From CAXXOK01 sp964584315 (GTDB taxonomy: Bacteria > Bacillota > Clostridia > Christensenellales > Aristaeellaceae): a stretch of DNA of 64,000 bases. A program made the translations under genes and the position numbers. This document shows, piece after piece, positions 16,018-23,573 of the stretch. A model generated the notes under the pieces. That model had not been told where the DNA came from. It saw only the letters and a program-made list of their open reading frames with translations, and did no database searches. The first letter of the stretch is position 1, and every line of letters starts with the position of its first letter. Location: NCBI GenBank assembly GCA_964584315.1, contig CAZOZO010000003.1, positions 1-64,000 on the forward strand, given 5' to 3'.

Positions 16018-16740
16018 TTATAGCACCTTGCGCAAAAAATCCTGCGTTCTTATGTTCTTCGGATTCTCGAAGATCTCCTTGGGCGTGCCTTCCTCCAGCA
16101 CCACGCCGGCGTCCATGAACAGCACGCGGTCGCCCACCTCGCGGGCAAAGCCCATCTCGTGCGTGACCACCGCCATGGTCATGCCTTCCAGCGCCAGCGT
16201 CTTCATCACTTCCAGCACCTCGCCGACCATTTCCGGGTCCAGCGCGCTGGTGGGTTCGTCAAACAGCATGACATCCGGGTTCATGGCCAGTGCGCGCACG
16301 ATGGCGATGCGCTGCTGCTGCCCGCCGGAGAGCTGCTTGGGGTATGCATCCGCCTTTTCCGGCAGGCCCACGCGGGTCAGCAGTTCCATGGCGCGCTGCT
16401 TGGCCTGCTCCTTGGTGAGCAGTTTGTGCGTGACGGGGGCAAGCGTGATGTTTTCCATCACCGAAAGGTGGGGGAACAGGTTGAATTGCTGAAACACCAT
16501 GCCCATGCGGCGTCGCACGGCATCGATATCCGTCTTGGGCGCGGTGATCTCCGTGCCCTCGAAGAAAATCTGTCCGCTGGTGGGTTTCTCCAGCAGGTTC
16601 AGGCAGCGCAGGAACGTGCTCTTGCCGCTGCCGCTGGGCCCGATGATGACCACCTTTTCGCCGGGTTTGATGTGCTGGTCGATGCCGTTTAATACCTCGA
16701 GGTTGCCAAAGTGCTTGTGCAGGTTTTTAACGGTTATCAC
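16018..16740 (-). CDS. glnQ: polar amino-acid ABC transporter ATPase (GlnQ-type)
   Basis: 240 aa. Walker A GPSGSGKST, signature LSGGQQQRIAIVRAL, Walker B VMLFDEP and switch histidine VVTHEMGFA are all intact. The sequence follows the GlnQ/HisP/ArtP consensus over its whole length, including FQQFNLFPHLSVMEN. The start is GTG at 16740, overlapping the permease stop by 14 bases. It energises uptake with the permease and binding protein encoded immediately upstream. Confidence 0.95.
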   Translation of the reverse strand: MITVKNLHKHFGNLEVLNGIDQHIKPGEKVVIIGPSGSGKSTFLRCLNLLEKPTSGQIFFEGTEITAPKTDIDAVRRRMGMVFQQFNLFPHLSVMENITLAPVTHKLLTKEQAKQRAMELLTRVGLPEKADAYPKQLSGGQQQRIAIVRALAMNPDVMLFDEPTSALDPEMVGEVLEVMKTLALEGMTMAVVTHEMGFAREVGDRVLFMDAGVVLEEGTPKEIFENPKNIRTQDFLRKVL

Positions 16741-17512
16741 CCTGACGCAACCTCCTTTCCAGCTTGCCCAGCAGCTTGGTCAAAACGCCGGTCACGATCA
16801 GGTACAGGATGCCCGACACGATGTAGGGCGTGAACGCGCTGTACGTCTTGCTGCGGATGTAGTCGCCCGCCTTGGTCAGCTCGGTCAGCGCGATGTAGGC
16901 AAGGATGGACGTTTCCTTGATAAGGGTGATAAACTCATTGCACAGCGCGGGCAGCGCCGTTTTGAGCGCCTGCGGGAAGATGATCAGCCGCATCGTTTCC
17001 CAGCCGGACAGGCCCAGCGAGCGCCCCGCCTCGGTCTGCCCCTTATCCACGCTCAAAATGCCGCTGCGGATGATCTCGCTTACATACGCGGCGCTGTTGA
17101 TGCCGCAGGCGATCACGCCGATGATGACGCGGTCGATGGCGATGGAGCCGAACAAGCCAAAGTTGATGATGAGCACCTGCAGCAGCATCGGCGTGCCGCG
17201 GATAACGCCGATATACACCCCGGCGATCTTTTGCAGGGGCTTGACGCTGGAGAGGCGCATCATCGCCAGCAGCATGCCCAGCACGATGCCCACCAGCGCC
17301 GCGAAGAACGATACCTCCAGCGTGATGCCAAGGCCCTTCAGGTAGTTGAGCCAGCGGTTGTTCATGAGCACGTTCTGGTAGATTTCCTTGTAGAGCGTCT
17401 CCCAGAAGTCTAGGTTGCCCGCGACGGCCTTATCTTTGATGAGGCCCCACCACTGGTCGAAAATGGTCGCATTGGCGGCCTGAGCCGCGCCCAGCATGAG
17501 CGTTGAAAGCAT
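16727..17512 (-). CDS. polar amino-acid ABC transporter permease
   Basis: 261 aa. The HisMQ-type inner-membrane permease has about five membrane segments. The leading part GLGITLEVSFFAALVGIVLG and the EAA-loop region EAGRSLGLSGWETMRLIIFP (which contacts the ATPase) are typical. KETSILAYIALTEL follows. ATG at 17512 has GGAGG six bases upstream. It lies between the binding protein and ATPase genes. Confidence 0.94.
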   Translation of the reverse strand: MLSTLMLGAAQAANATIFDQWWGLIKDKAVAGNLDFWETLYKEIYQNVLMNNRWLNYLKGLGITLEVSFFAALVGIVLGMLLAMMRLSSVKPLQKIAGVYIGVIRGTPMLLQVLIINFGLFGSIAIDRVIIGVIACGINSAAYVSEIIRSGILSVDKGQTEAGRSLGLSGWETMRLIIFPQALKTALPALCNEFITLIKETSILAYIALTELTKAGDYIRSKTYSAFTPYIVSGILYLIVTGVLTKLLGKLERRLRQGDNR

Positions 17513-17603
17513 AATCACCCTCCGATACGGCGTATGGCGGCACGCAAGCCGCCCGTGGACATGGGCCCTTCCGCCGAGCGGGGAGGGCATGAACGAAAGC
17601 AAA

Positions 17604-17632
17604 GCGGGAGGCGCTGTTGTGCGCCTTCCCGC
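17604..17632 (-). terminator. intercistronic hairpin between binding protein and permease
   Basis: The stem GCGGGAGGCGC/GCGCCTTCCCGC with loop TGTTGT lies in the 147-base gap. A partial T-rich tail (TTTGCTTTCG) follows on the minus strand. Such leaky hairpins are commonly found where the binding protein must be made in excess over the membrane parts. Confidence 0.6.
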
Positions 17633-17659
17633 ATCGCGTTGCCTGCTGTGTGTGGCAGT

Positions 17660-18415
17660 TTATTCCGCGTCGGACCCGTAGATGGCCCACTTCTCGACCA
17701 GCTGGTCGATGGTGCCGTCCGCGATCAGGGACTCGATGGCCGCGTCGATCTTGGCCTTGAGCTCATCCTGGCCCTTGGGGATGGCGATGCCGTAGTACTC
17801 CACGCCGAAGCTCACGGTCTCGCTGATGGTGAGGGTGGGGTCGTTGAGCTCGGCAAGGATCTTCTTGGCGACGGGCGTGTCGGTGATCACCGCGTCCAGC
17901 TTGCCGCCCTTGAGGTCGAGCACGGCGTCCAGCGCCTTGGTGTAGGCGAACACGTTGTCCGCATCGGTGCTGGCCTCGGCGGATTCAAGGCCGATGGTGC
18001 CGCTCTGGCTGCCCAGCTTCTTGCCCATGAGGCTGGCGTTATCGGTGATGTCGGTATCGACCTTCACGATGGCGCTCTGGCTGTCCTGCAGGTAGGGCAC
18101 GGAGAAATCGACGTTGGCAAGGCGCTCCTCGGTGATGTAGAAGCCGGAGATGCCAAGGTCGTAAAGGCCGGTCTGCACGCCGGTCACGATGCTGTCAAAG
18201 CTGGTGGCCTCAAACGTGATCTCCGCGCCGATGATTTTGCCGATGGCGGCAGCCAGATCGGCATCGAAGCCGATGACGGCGCCCGCATCGTCCAGCGACT
18301 CAAAGGGCGGGAAATCCGGGCTGGTGCCGGCCTTGAGCGTGGTGGTCTCGGCAAGGGCGAAAGCGGCGGTCAATACCATCATCAACGCTACGAGCAGGGC
18401 GATAAGCTTCTTCAT
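17660..18415 (-). CDS. amino-acid ABC transporter substrate-binding protein
   Basis: 251 aa with signal peptide (KKLIALLVALMMVLTAAFALA). SBP_bac_3 hallmarks are GTSPDFPPFE, GFDADLAAAIG and DLGISGFYITEERL, then the second lobe with LGSQSGTIG and KLDAVITDTPVA. The ligand is probably a polar or branched amino acid, but the specificity cannot be read off. No lipobox cysteine is present, so anchoring may differ from the usual lipoprotein. ATG at 18415 follows AGGAGGG. It is first in the operon, behind a consensus promoter. Confidence 0.94.
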   Translation of the reverse strand: MKKLIALLVALMMVLTAAFALAETTTLKAGTSPDFPPFESLDDAGAVIGFDADLAAAIGKIIGAEITFEATSFDSIVTGVQTGLYDLGISGFYITEERLANVDFSVPYLQDSQSAIVKVDTDITDNASLMGKKLGSQSGTIGLESAEASTDADNVFAYTKALDAVLDLKGGKLDAVITDTPVAKKILAELNDPTLTISETVSFGVEYYGIAIPKGQDELKAKIDAAIESLIADGTIDQLVEKWAIYGSDAE

Positions 18416-18457
18416 GGGTGAAACCCTCCTACCAGTCAATTTGCTTGGGATGTGCAT

Positions 18458-18486
18458 AGTATACATCGTACTGGCGAGGTTGTCAA
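18458..18486 (-). promoter_or_regulatory. promoter of the amino-acid transporter operon
   Basis: TTGACA, 17 bases, TATACT on the minus strand, with a leader of about 35 bases. Confidence 0.85.
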
Positions 18487-18517
18487 CACTATTTTGTATA
18501 ATTATTCAAGTTTTTTG

Positions 18518-19081
18518 TCAGCGCCCGGAAACGCTTTGCAGGTAAAGGGATTGCCCCTCGCGGTAGAAGTCGCCGCCCTTCGTGTCGATGGCGACGGTCA
18601 GTGGCAAGTCCTTCACGTGGAGGCGCTTGATGCTCTCGGTGCCCAAATCGTCATAGGCGACCACCTCGACCGCTGTTATGCACGCGGCCATATAGGCGGC
18701 GCAGCCCGCCGCTGCGGCGAAGTACACCGCGCCGTTATCCACAAACGCCTGCTGCACGGCCTGGCTGCGCTCGCCTTTGCCGATCACGGCAGCCATGCCG
18801 TAGCGTAGCAGCTGCGGGGTGTAGGCATCCATGCGCATGCTGGTCGTCGGGCCGATGGCGCCGCTGACCTTGCCCGGCGGGGTGGGCGTGGGCCCTGCAT
18901 AAAAAACCGTTTGCCCGCGCAGGTCGACCGGCAGGGGCTGACCCGCGTCCAGCGCGGCCACAAGGCGGGCATGCGCCGCGTCGCGCGCGGTGTACACCAC
19001 GCCGCTGAGCAGCACGCTGTCGCCTGCGCGGAGTTGTGAAAGCGCCTCGCGGGCGATGGGGGAGGTGAGGGAGATGGGCAT
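18518..19081 (-). CDS. class I fumarate hydratase/tartrate dehydratase, beta (C-terminal) subunit
   Basis: 187 aa. It matches the Fe-S hydro-lyase C-terminal domain: SGVVYTARDAAHARL, FYAGPTPTPPGKVSGAIGPT, TSMRMDAYTP and AVIGKG. With the alpha subunit it would hydrate fumarate to malate, or dehydrate a related hydroxy acid such as tartrate. ATG at 19081 is preceded by AAAGGA. The alpha gene is upstream on the same strand, but 213 bases away rather than adjacent. Confidence 0.92.
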   Translation of the reverse strand: MPISLTSPIAREALSQLRAGDSVLLSGVVYTARDAAHARLVAALDAGQPLPVDLRGQTVFYAGPTPTPPGKVSGAIGPTTSMRMDAYTPQLLRYGMAAVIGKGERSQAVQQAFVDNGAVYFAAAAGCAAYMAACITAVEVVAYDDLGTESIKRLHVKDLPLTVAIDTKGGDFYREGQSLYLQSVSGR

Positions 19082-19294
19082 GGGCGCAACATCCTTTTCA
19101 ATGCGGTCAGGCGACGGATGCGGGGCATGGACGCATAACCACGAATATTCATGCAAAACGTTGCGAGAATGACAATCGGCGGGGCAAATCCTGACCGCGA
19201 GCGCACCGAAATGACGGCCGAGTAGAAGCCCTCGCCGCCGCAGCCCGACTCGCCATGATGACCCGATGGCAGGAAGGGCCTGGCCCGTGCGCTG
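19082..19294 (-). other. long spacer inside the hydratase gene pair
   Basis: 213 bases separate the alpha and beta genes, which are normally adjacent or overlapping. No ORF, terminator or recognisable RNA structure was found. The sequence has the same base composition as its surroundings. Confidence 0.4.
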
Positions 19295-20146
19295 CTAGAT
19301 CGTTTCGCTGGCGTGGCGGGTCACGTGGCAGCCCACGTTCACGGCCACCGGCAGGCCAGCGATGTGTGTTGGCATGGCCTTGATGCGCACGCTGTAGGCG
19401 GTGGTATGGCCGCCAAAGCCCTGCGGTCCGATGCCCAGATCGTTGATGGCCGCGAGCAGTTCATGTTCCAGCGCGGCGTAGAAGGGGTCGGGATGCTCGC
19501 ACTGACGCATCTCCACCAGCGCCTCCTTGGCCAGTAGCGCCACCTGCTCGAACGTGCCGCCCAGCCCAACGCCCAGCATTATGGGCGGGCAGGGGTTGGC
19601 ACCTGCGAGGCGCACGGTCTCCAGCACGAAATGCTTCACGCCCGAAAGCCCGTCCGCGGGGGTCAGCATGGCGAGGCGGCTCATGTTCTCGCTGCCAAAG
19701 CCCTTGGGCGAGATGGTCAGCTTGATGCGGTCGCCCGCCACCAGCGTGGTGTGCAGCACGGCGGGGGTATTGTCGCCCGTGTTGCCGCGGCGGATGGGGT
19801 CGCCGATGACTGATTTGCGCAGATACCCTTCGGTGTAGCCGCGCGCAACGCCCGCGTTCACCGCGTCGGACAGCAGGCCGCCCTCGATGTGCACGTCCTG
19901 ACCCACCTCCGCAAACACCACGGCCATGCCCGTATCCTGACAGATGGGCACGCCGTCTGCGGCGGCGATCTCGGCATTTTGCTGCATCAGGGCCAGCACC
20001 TCCTGCGCTGGCGGGTAGGGCTCGGTCTGGATGGCCGCGGCCGTAAAGGCGCAGACCGGCGCGGGCAGGATCGTGCACGCCTGCGTGCACAGCCGCGCCA
20101 CGCAATCGGTGATCTCGCTGCTGTGGATTGTCCGTATGGTACCCAT
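19295..20146 (-). CDS. class I fumarate hydratase/tartrate dehydratase, alpha subunit
   Basis: 283 aa, the usual length of the two-subunit form. Cluster-ligand cysteines are in PICQDTGM, in the ANPCPP segment and in NVGCHVTRH near the C-terminus. RRGNTGDNTPAV and GFGSENMSRLAML belong to the substrate-binding region. It binds a labile [4Fe-4S] cluster and acts with the beta subunit. ATG at 20146 is preceded by a weak AGGGGG. TtdA-type tartrate dehydratases look alike, so fumarate is only the commoner choice. Confidence 0.92.
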   Translation of the reverse strand: MGTIRTIHSSEITDCVARLCTQACTILPAPVCAFTAAAIQTEPYPPAQEVLALMQQNAEIAAADGVPICQDTGMAVVFAEVGQDVHIEGGLLSDAVNAGVARGYTEGYLRKSVIGDPIRRGNTGDNTPAVLHTTLVAGDRIKLTISPKGFGSENMSRLAMLTPADGLSGVKHFVLETVRLAGANPCPPIMLGVGLGGTFEQVALLAKEALVEMRQCEHPDPFYAALEHELLAAINDLGIGPQGFGGHTTAYSVRIKAMPTHIAGLPVAVNVGCHVTRHASETI

Positions 20147-20255
20147 AAAGCACCCCCTGCTTCAGCCGCTCCGGTCGGAGCCGCCTGATCATTCGCTTCA
20201 CCAAAAAGGAAGCGGTTTTGTTTGGCAGTTCAATCGGGGCTTGCACCTCGCCCCG

Positions 20256-20936
20256 TCAGTCCAGGTCGATGCGCAGCACCTCGCACGGGTTGCCCCAGCG
20301 CGGCGCGGGCACAGGGTTGGTCGCTCCGCTGCTGATGATGAGCCGCCCGTCCCACACGCCGTGGGTGTAGCGGGGGAACAGCCCCTGCCCGGGGGCGTAC
20401 AGCCCCTGCCCGCCGATGCGTACCTGCCCGCCGTGCGCATGGCCCGCCAGCGCGATATCCACCTTCGCGGTGCGCAGACGGCGCATGTAATCCTCCGGCC
20501 TATGGCAGAGCAGCAGCTTCACGCCCGCCTCCGCCTCCATGGCGGGCAGCATGTCCGCGTGGCCGAACAGCTCCGGCCTGTACCAGCAGCCCACAACCAG
20601 TTCGCCCAGGCGCTCGTAGCGGTTGAACAGGAAATGCGCGCCCGTGCCCTCCGCCGTGCGGCGAAAATCCGCAAAGTTCTTCAGCCGCGTCTCGTGGTTG
20701 CCCACCCCGAAAAACGTGGGCACGATACTGGCTGCGTCCCGCAGGAAGGCAAGCCCCCTGCTGTAGCGCTGGCGGTAGCGGTTGGCCACGTCGCCGGGCA
20801 CCAGCAGCGCGTCTGCGTCTAAAAGCAGGGGCAGGATGTCGTCATATGCGCCGTCGTGCAGGTCGCTCACGACCATCAGGCGCATGGGGCGGCTCAGTTT
20901 GCCCGTATGCCATGGATAAACGGTCAGCTTGCGCAA
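20256..20936 (-). CDS. membrane-associated-type metallophosphoesterase (YkuE/YaeI-like)
   Basis: 226 aa. Calcineurin-like metal motifs are in order: VVSDLHDGAY, LLVPGDVAN, GVGNHETR, LLLCHRPED and LAGHAHGGQVRI. GxHGGQVR-type endings are typical of the YkuE group acting on UDP-diacylglucosamine-like or other lipid phosphodiesters; the substrate is unassigned. The ATG at 20942 touches the GGAGGG site with no spacing. The in-frame TTG at 20936, six bases from it, is therefore the likelier start. No membrane segment is present. Confidence 0.86.
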   Translation of the reverse strand: MRKLTVYPWHTGKLSRPMRLMVVSDLHDGAYDDILPLLLDADALLVPGDVANRYRQRYSRGLAFLRDAASIVPTFFGVGNHETRLKNFADFRRTAEGTGAHFLFNRYERLGELVVGCWYRPELFGHADMLPAMEAEAGVKLLLCHRPEDYMRRLRTAKVDIALAGHAHGGQVRIGGQGLYAPGQGLFPRYTHGVWDGRLIISSGATNPVPAPRWGNPCEVLRIDLD

Positions 20937-21042
20937 AAACATCCCTCCGTCGGTCGATAAGGCATTGTACCATAAAGCGCGCAAGCATGGCAAACCCCCG
21001 CGGGGGCGTGTCAGGCTTGCGCGCTTGTGAGCTTAAAACAGT

Positions 21043-21234
21043 TTACCGCAGGCGAAACAGCATCAGCACGATGGTCAGCATGCTCATGGAGATGGCCGCA
21101 ATGCCCAGATTCTTATGGAACAGCTTCCCCGCTGCATCCGGCAGGCCCTTGGCGCTGGTCCACAGGCCGCAGGTGAGCATGGACAGCAGCAGGAGCAGGG
21201 TAATGATGGCCAGGATGATGATGATGGTTTTCAT
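21043..21234 (-). CDS. 63-aa membrane protein translationally coupled to TetR
   Basis: MKTIIIILAIITLLLLLSML begins one hydrophobic segment and LGIAAISMSMLTIVLMLF forms a second near the C-terminus, so it is a two-helix hairpin protein with a short polar loop (LWTSAKGLPDAAGK). The ATG overlaps the TetR stop codon as ATGA and uses GGGAGG within the TetR coding end. The function is unknown. Coupling suggests it is made under TetR autoregulation. Confidence 0.75.
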   Translation of the reverse strand: MKTIIIILAIITLLLLLSMLTCGLWTSAKGLPDAAGKLFHKNLGIAAISMSMLTIVLMLFRLR

Positions 21235-21815
21235 TTGTTTTCTTCCTCCCGTTTTGGTAGCAGGGTATCCAGAATGTCGTGGATCAGCGCGTCGCGTTCG
21301 GCTTTGGCGGTCACATCCACCCCCGCGTACAGGTGGAATGCCTGCTGCCGCAGGTAGATGCCCTGCAGCGCAATGATGATCAGGTAGGCGATCCGCCGCA
21401 GATCGGCCTCGGTTTTGCCCGGCAGCGCCATGAGGCGCAGGTAGGGCAGCAGGTACAGGCACACGCTGAAATCGCCGTTGATCATCTCATACTGCGCGGA
21501 CTGCCGCCCCATCTTGGGGTCCATCATGCTGATATCAGTATTGCGGATCAGCATGGCCTCCAGTGCTTCGCGTGGGTCAGCGCCCACAGGTACGCCACCT
21601 TCCGGCAGCGTGGCTTGCGCCGCCATGCGCAGTGCGATAGCCTCATGGATCAGCTGGTCGCGCGAGGTAAAGAAGTAGTTGATCAACCCCAGCCCAACGC
21701 CCGCGGACTTGGCGATCTGCCGCACCGTGATGGTCTTTGGGTCGTCGGTTTGCGACAACAGTGCGACTGTTGTGTCCAGCAGTTTTCGCTTGGTTGTCTC
21801 TCCTGCGTTACCCAT
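21231..21815 (-). CDS. TetR-family transcriptional regulator
   Basis: 194 aa. The N-terminal HTH reads TITVRQIAKSAGVGLGLINY followed by FFTSRDQLI, with a unique ligand domain after it. ATG at 21815 follows a G-rich site, AAAGGGGGG. Longer in-frame extensions cross the promoter. It probably represses its own promoter through the palindrome at 21845-21856. No divergent target gene is adjacent apart from the small membrane protein downstream. Confidence 0.9.
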   Translation of the reverse strand: MGNAGETTKRKLLDTTVALLSQTDDPKTITVRQIAKSAGVGLGLINYFFTSRDQLIHEAIALRMAAQATLPEGGVPVGADPREALEAMLIRNTDISMMDPKMGRQSAQYEMINGDFSVCLYLLPYLRLMALPGKTEADLRRIAYLIIIALQGIYLRQQAFHLYAGVDVTAKAERDALIHDILDTLLPKREEENK

Positions 21816-21844
21816 GCTTCTGCCCCCCTTTCTTGAACAAATAC

Positions 21845-21884
21845 TGAACACGTTCAATATACACGAAGGACGCTTTCCCGTCAA
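21845..21884 (-). promoter_or_regulatory. promoter and palindromic operator of the tetR unit
   Basis: TTGACG, 17 bases and TATATT (21884-21856) form the promoter. TGAAC-AC-GTTCA, a perfect palindrome with a two-base centre, occupies 21845-21856, immediately after the -10. A further TGTTCA half-site lies about ten bases downstream. Confidence 0.75.
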
Positions 21885-21963
21885 GCGATTTGCAAAACTT
21901 TTTTTGGGTCGAAAAAGCATTTCCACGAAAGCTTTGCCGCATGTAAGTCTCAAAATATGCGCA

Positions 21964-21991
21964 AAAGGGGCGGCCCTTTTGGGCCGCCCCT
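21964..21991 (-). terminator. terminator of the foldase gene
   Basis: An 11-bp stem AGGGGCGGCCC/GGGCCGCCCCT is followed by TTTTGCG on the minus strand, 22 bases after the stop at 22014. Confidence 0.8.
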
Positions 21992-22013
21992 GTATCCGTG
22001 ATGTGGCTCCGCC

Positions 22014-23381
22014 TCAGTCCGCGAGGCGATCTTTGAATATCTTGGGGTTTGCGTCGGTCACCCACTGCTCGATGGCGGCATTGTACGTGTCGTTCTGCTT
22101 CTGGGTGAGCAGCTCGCCGCTGAGTGTGTCCTTCACGTCCGCAAAAGGCACCGCGCCCTCGGCCACGTCGCTCACATACTTGACGATGTGGATGCCGTAG
22201 CTGGTCTTGAACGGGGCGCTCACGTCGCCGACCTTCGCCAGCGCCATCGCCGCGTCGGTAAACTCGGTCACCCAGTTGGTGCTGCCTGCGCAAACGAGGT
22301 AACCCTGCGTTTTACCCGGCTCGCTCTGCATGCCGGTATCCTCGCCGTACTGGGCCATCAGCGCGTCAAAATCCTCGCCCGCGGCCAGCTTGGCCACGAT
22401 CTCGTCTATGGTGGGCTGCAGCGCGGCATACGCCTTGCTCTTGGTGGCGGTCAGGCGGGTGTTCAGGGCGGCAAGCTCGGTTTCCAGCTTGGCCTTGGCG
22501 GCGGTCAAATCGGTACGGGTCTTGGCTTGATCCGCGGTATCGGTGGTCGCGTCGGCGGGCAGGGCGGCAAGGCTGTCCGCGTTCTGGGTCAGCTCGCTCT
22601 GCTTGGCGGTGATCTGGCTGCTCAGGTCGCTGAGGGTGGCGCTGCTCGCGTCGGTAAACTTGCGCAGGATGTTTTTGACCGTGCGGTAGCCCGCGGGGCG
22701 GTAGTAGATGGTGGTGCCGTTGCTCACGTCGGTGCCATACTGCGATAGGTTGCTCTGGTAGCTGCTCATGGCGGCGGCAACCTTGTCGTCATAGGCCTTC
22801 TGGAGCTCTTCGTCCGTCACGGCCACGCCCGCGACCACGGAGGCCTTGAGCTTGTCCTGCGCGACGGCGTATTTCTCGGTCGCAAGGATGCTGTCCTTGG
22901 TGGGGTAACTCAGCTCGGTCATCTTGGCGGCAATGGCGTTGTCCAGCTCCGCGCCAGTCAGCTGCGTATCGGCGAAGTAATTGTTCTTCACACTGTCCAC
23001 ATAGCTCTGGTAGCTGGTGTCGGCATTGGCCTGCGCCTTGGCGACTTCCTCATCGGTCAGCACGTCAAAACCGCCCTCGGTCACGTGCTTCTGGATCAGC
23101 GCGGCCTGGATCAGCGACTCGATGGCCGTATCCTGCGCGGTGGCGATGGTCTTCGCGTCAGTGGGGTCAAATTCCACGCCGTACATGCTGTACATGTACT
23201 GCTGATAGGTCAGTGCGTTCTGCGTGGCAGTCTGCACATCCGCCTTGGTGATCACTTTCCCCGCAACCTCGATGATGGTGGTCGCCGCGTCGACCGCCGA
23301 ATCCTTGACGATGAGGTTGCAGCTCGTGGCCAGCACGACTACCGCGATCATCAGCATCGCCAGCAAAGCACGCTTACGCAT
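22014..23381 (-). CDS. PrsA/SurA-like peptidyl-prolyl isomerase lipoprotein with interrupted parvulin domain
   Basis: 455 aa. A lipoprotein signal ends in the lipobox VLATSC (Cys21). A SurA/PrsA N-terminal chaperone region (about 35-190) contains ITKADVQTATQNAL and QAALIQKHVTEGG. The parvulin domain starts at YRTVKNILRKF (about 232). It is then interrupted by about 90 residues of Ala/Leu/Glu/Thr-rich coiled coil (about 245-330) before resuming with AKLAAGEDFDALMAQYGEDT and SAPFKTSYGIHIVKYV. It is anchored outside the membrane and likely folds exported proteins. ATG at 23381 has GGGGAGA upstream. Confidence 0.88.
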   Translation of the reverse strand: MRKRALLAMLMIAVVVLATSCNLIVKDSAVDAATTIIEVAGKVITKADVQTATQNALTYQQYMYSMYGVEFDPTDAKTIATAQDTAIESLIQAALIQKHVTEGGFDVLTDEEVAKAQANADTSYQSYVDSVKNNYFADTQLTGAELDNAIAAKMTELSYPTKDSILATEKYAVAQDKLKASVVAGVAVTDEELQKAYDDKVAAAMSSYQSNLSQYGTDVSNGTTIYYRPAGYRTVKNILRKFTDASSATLSDLSSQITAKQSELTQNADSLAALPADATTDTADQAKTRTDLTAAKAKLETELAALNTRLTATKSKAYAALQPTIDEIVAKLAAGEDFDALMAQYGEDTGMQSEPGKTQGYLVCAGSTNWVTEFTDAAMALAKVGDVSAPFKTSYGIHIVKYVSDVAEGAVPFADVKDTLSGELLTQKQNDTYNAAIEQWVTDANPKIFKDRLAD

Positions 23382-23425
23382 AGGTGGTCTCCCCTTAACA
23401 TGTTATAATTGCCGTAGCTTTAGCC

Positions 23426-23454
23426 ATTATAACCCATCGCGCCCCGCAGGGCAA
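23426..23454 (-). promoter_or_regulatory. promoter of the foldase gene
   Basis: TTGCCC, 17 bases, TATAAT on the minus strand, giving a leader of about 40 bases. Confidence 0.65.
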
Positions 23455-23515
23455 GCGGCAAATGGCAAGGTTCATGCTTTGTTCACGCGGGGGCGCCGGG
23501 CACTGCCGCGGCTAC

Positions 23516-23545
23516 TTGCGCAAGCGCCCCCTGCTGGCGTATAAT
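23516..23545 (+). promoter_or_regulatory. promoter of the MurC-type gene
   Basis: TTGCGC, 18 bases, TATAAT; the leader is about 20-25 bases. Confidence 0.6.
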
Positions 23546-23573
23546 AACGCGAACGAGCACCTGAGGGAGCGTG

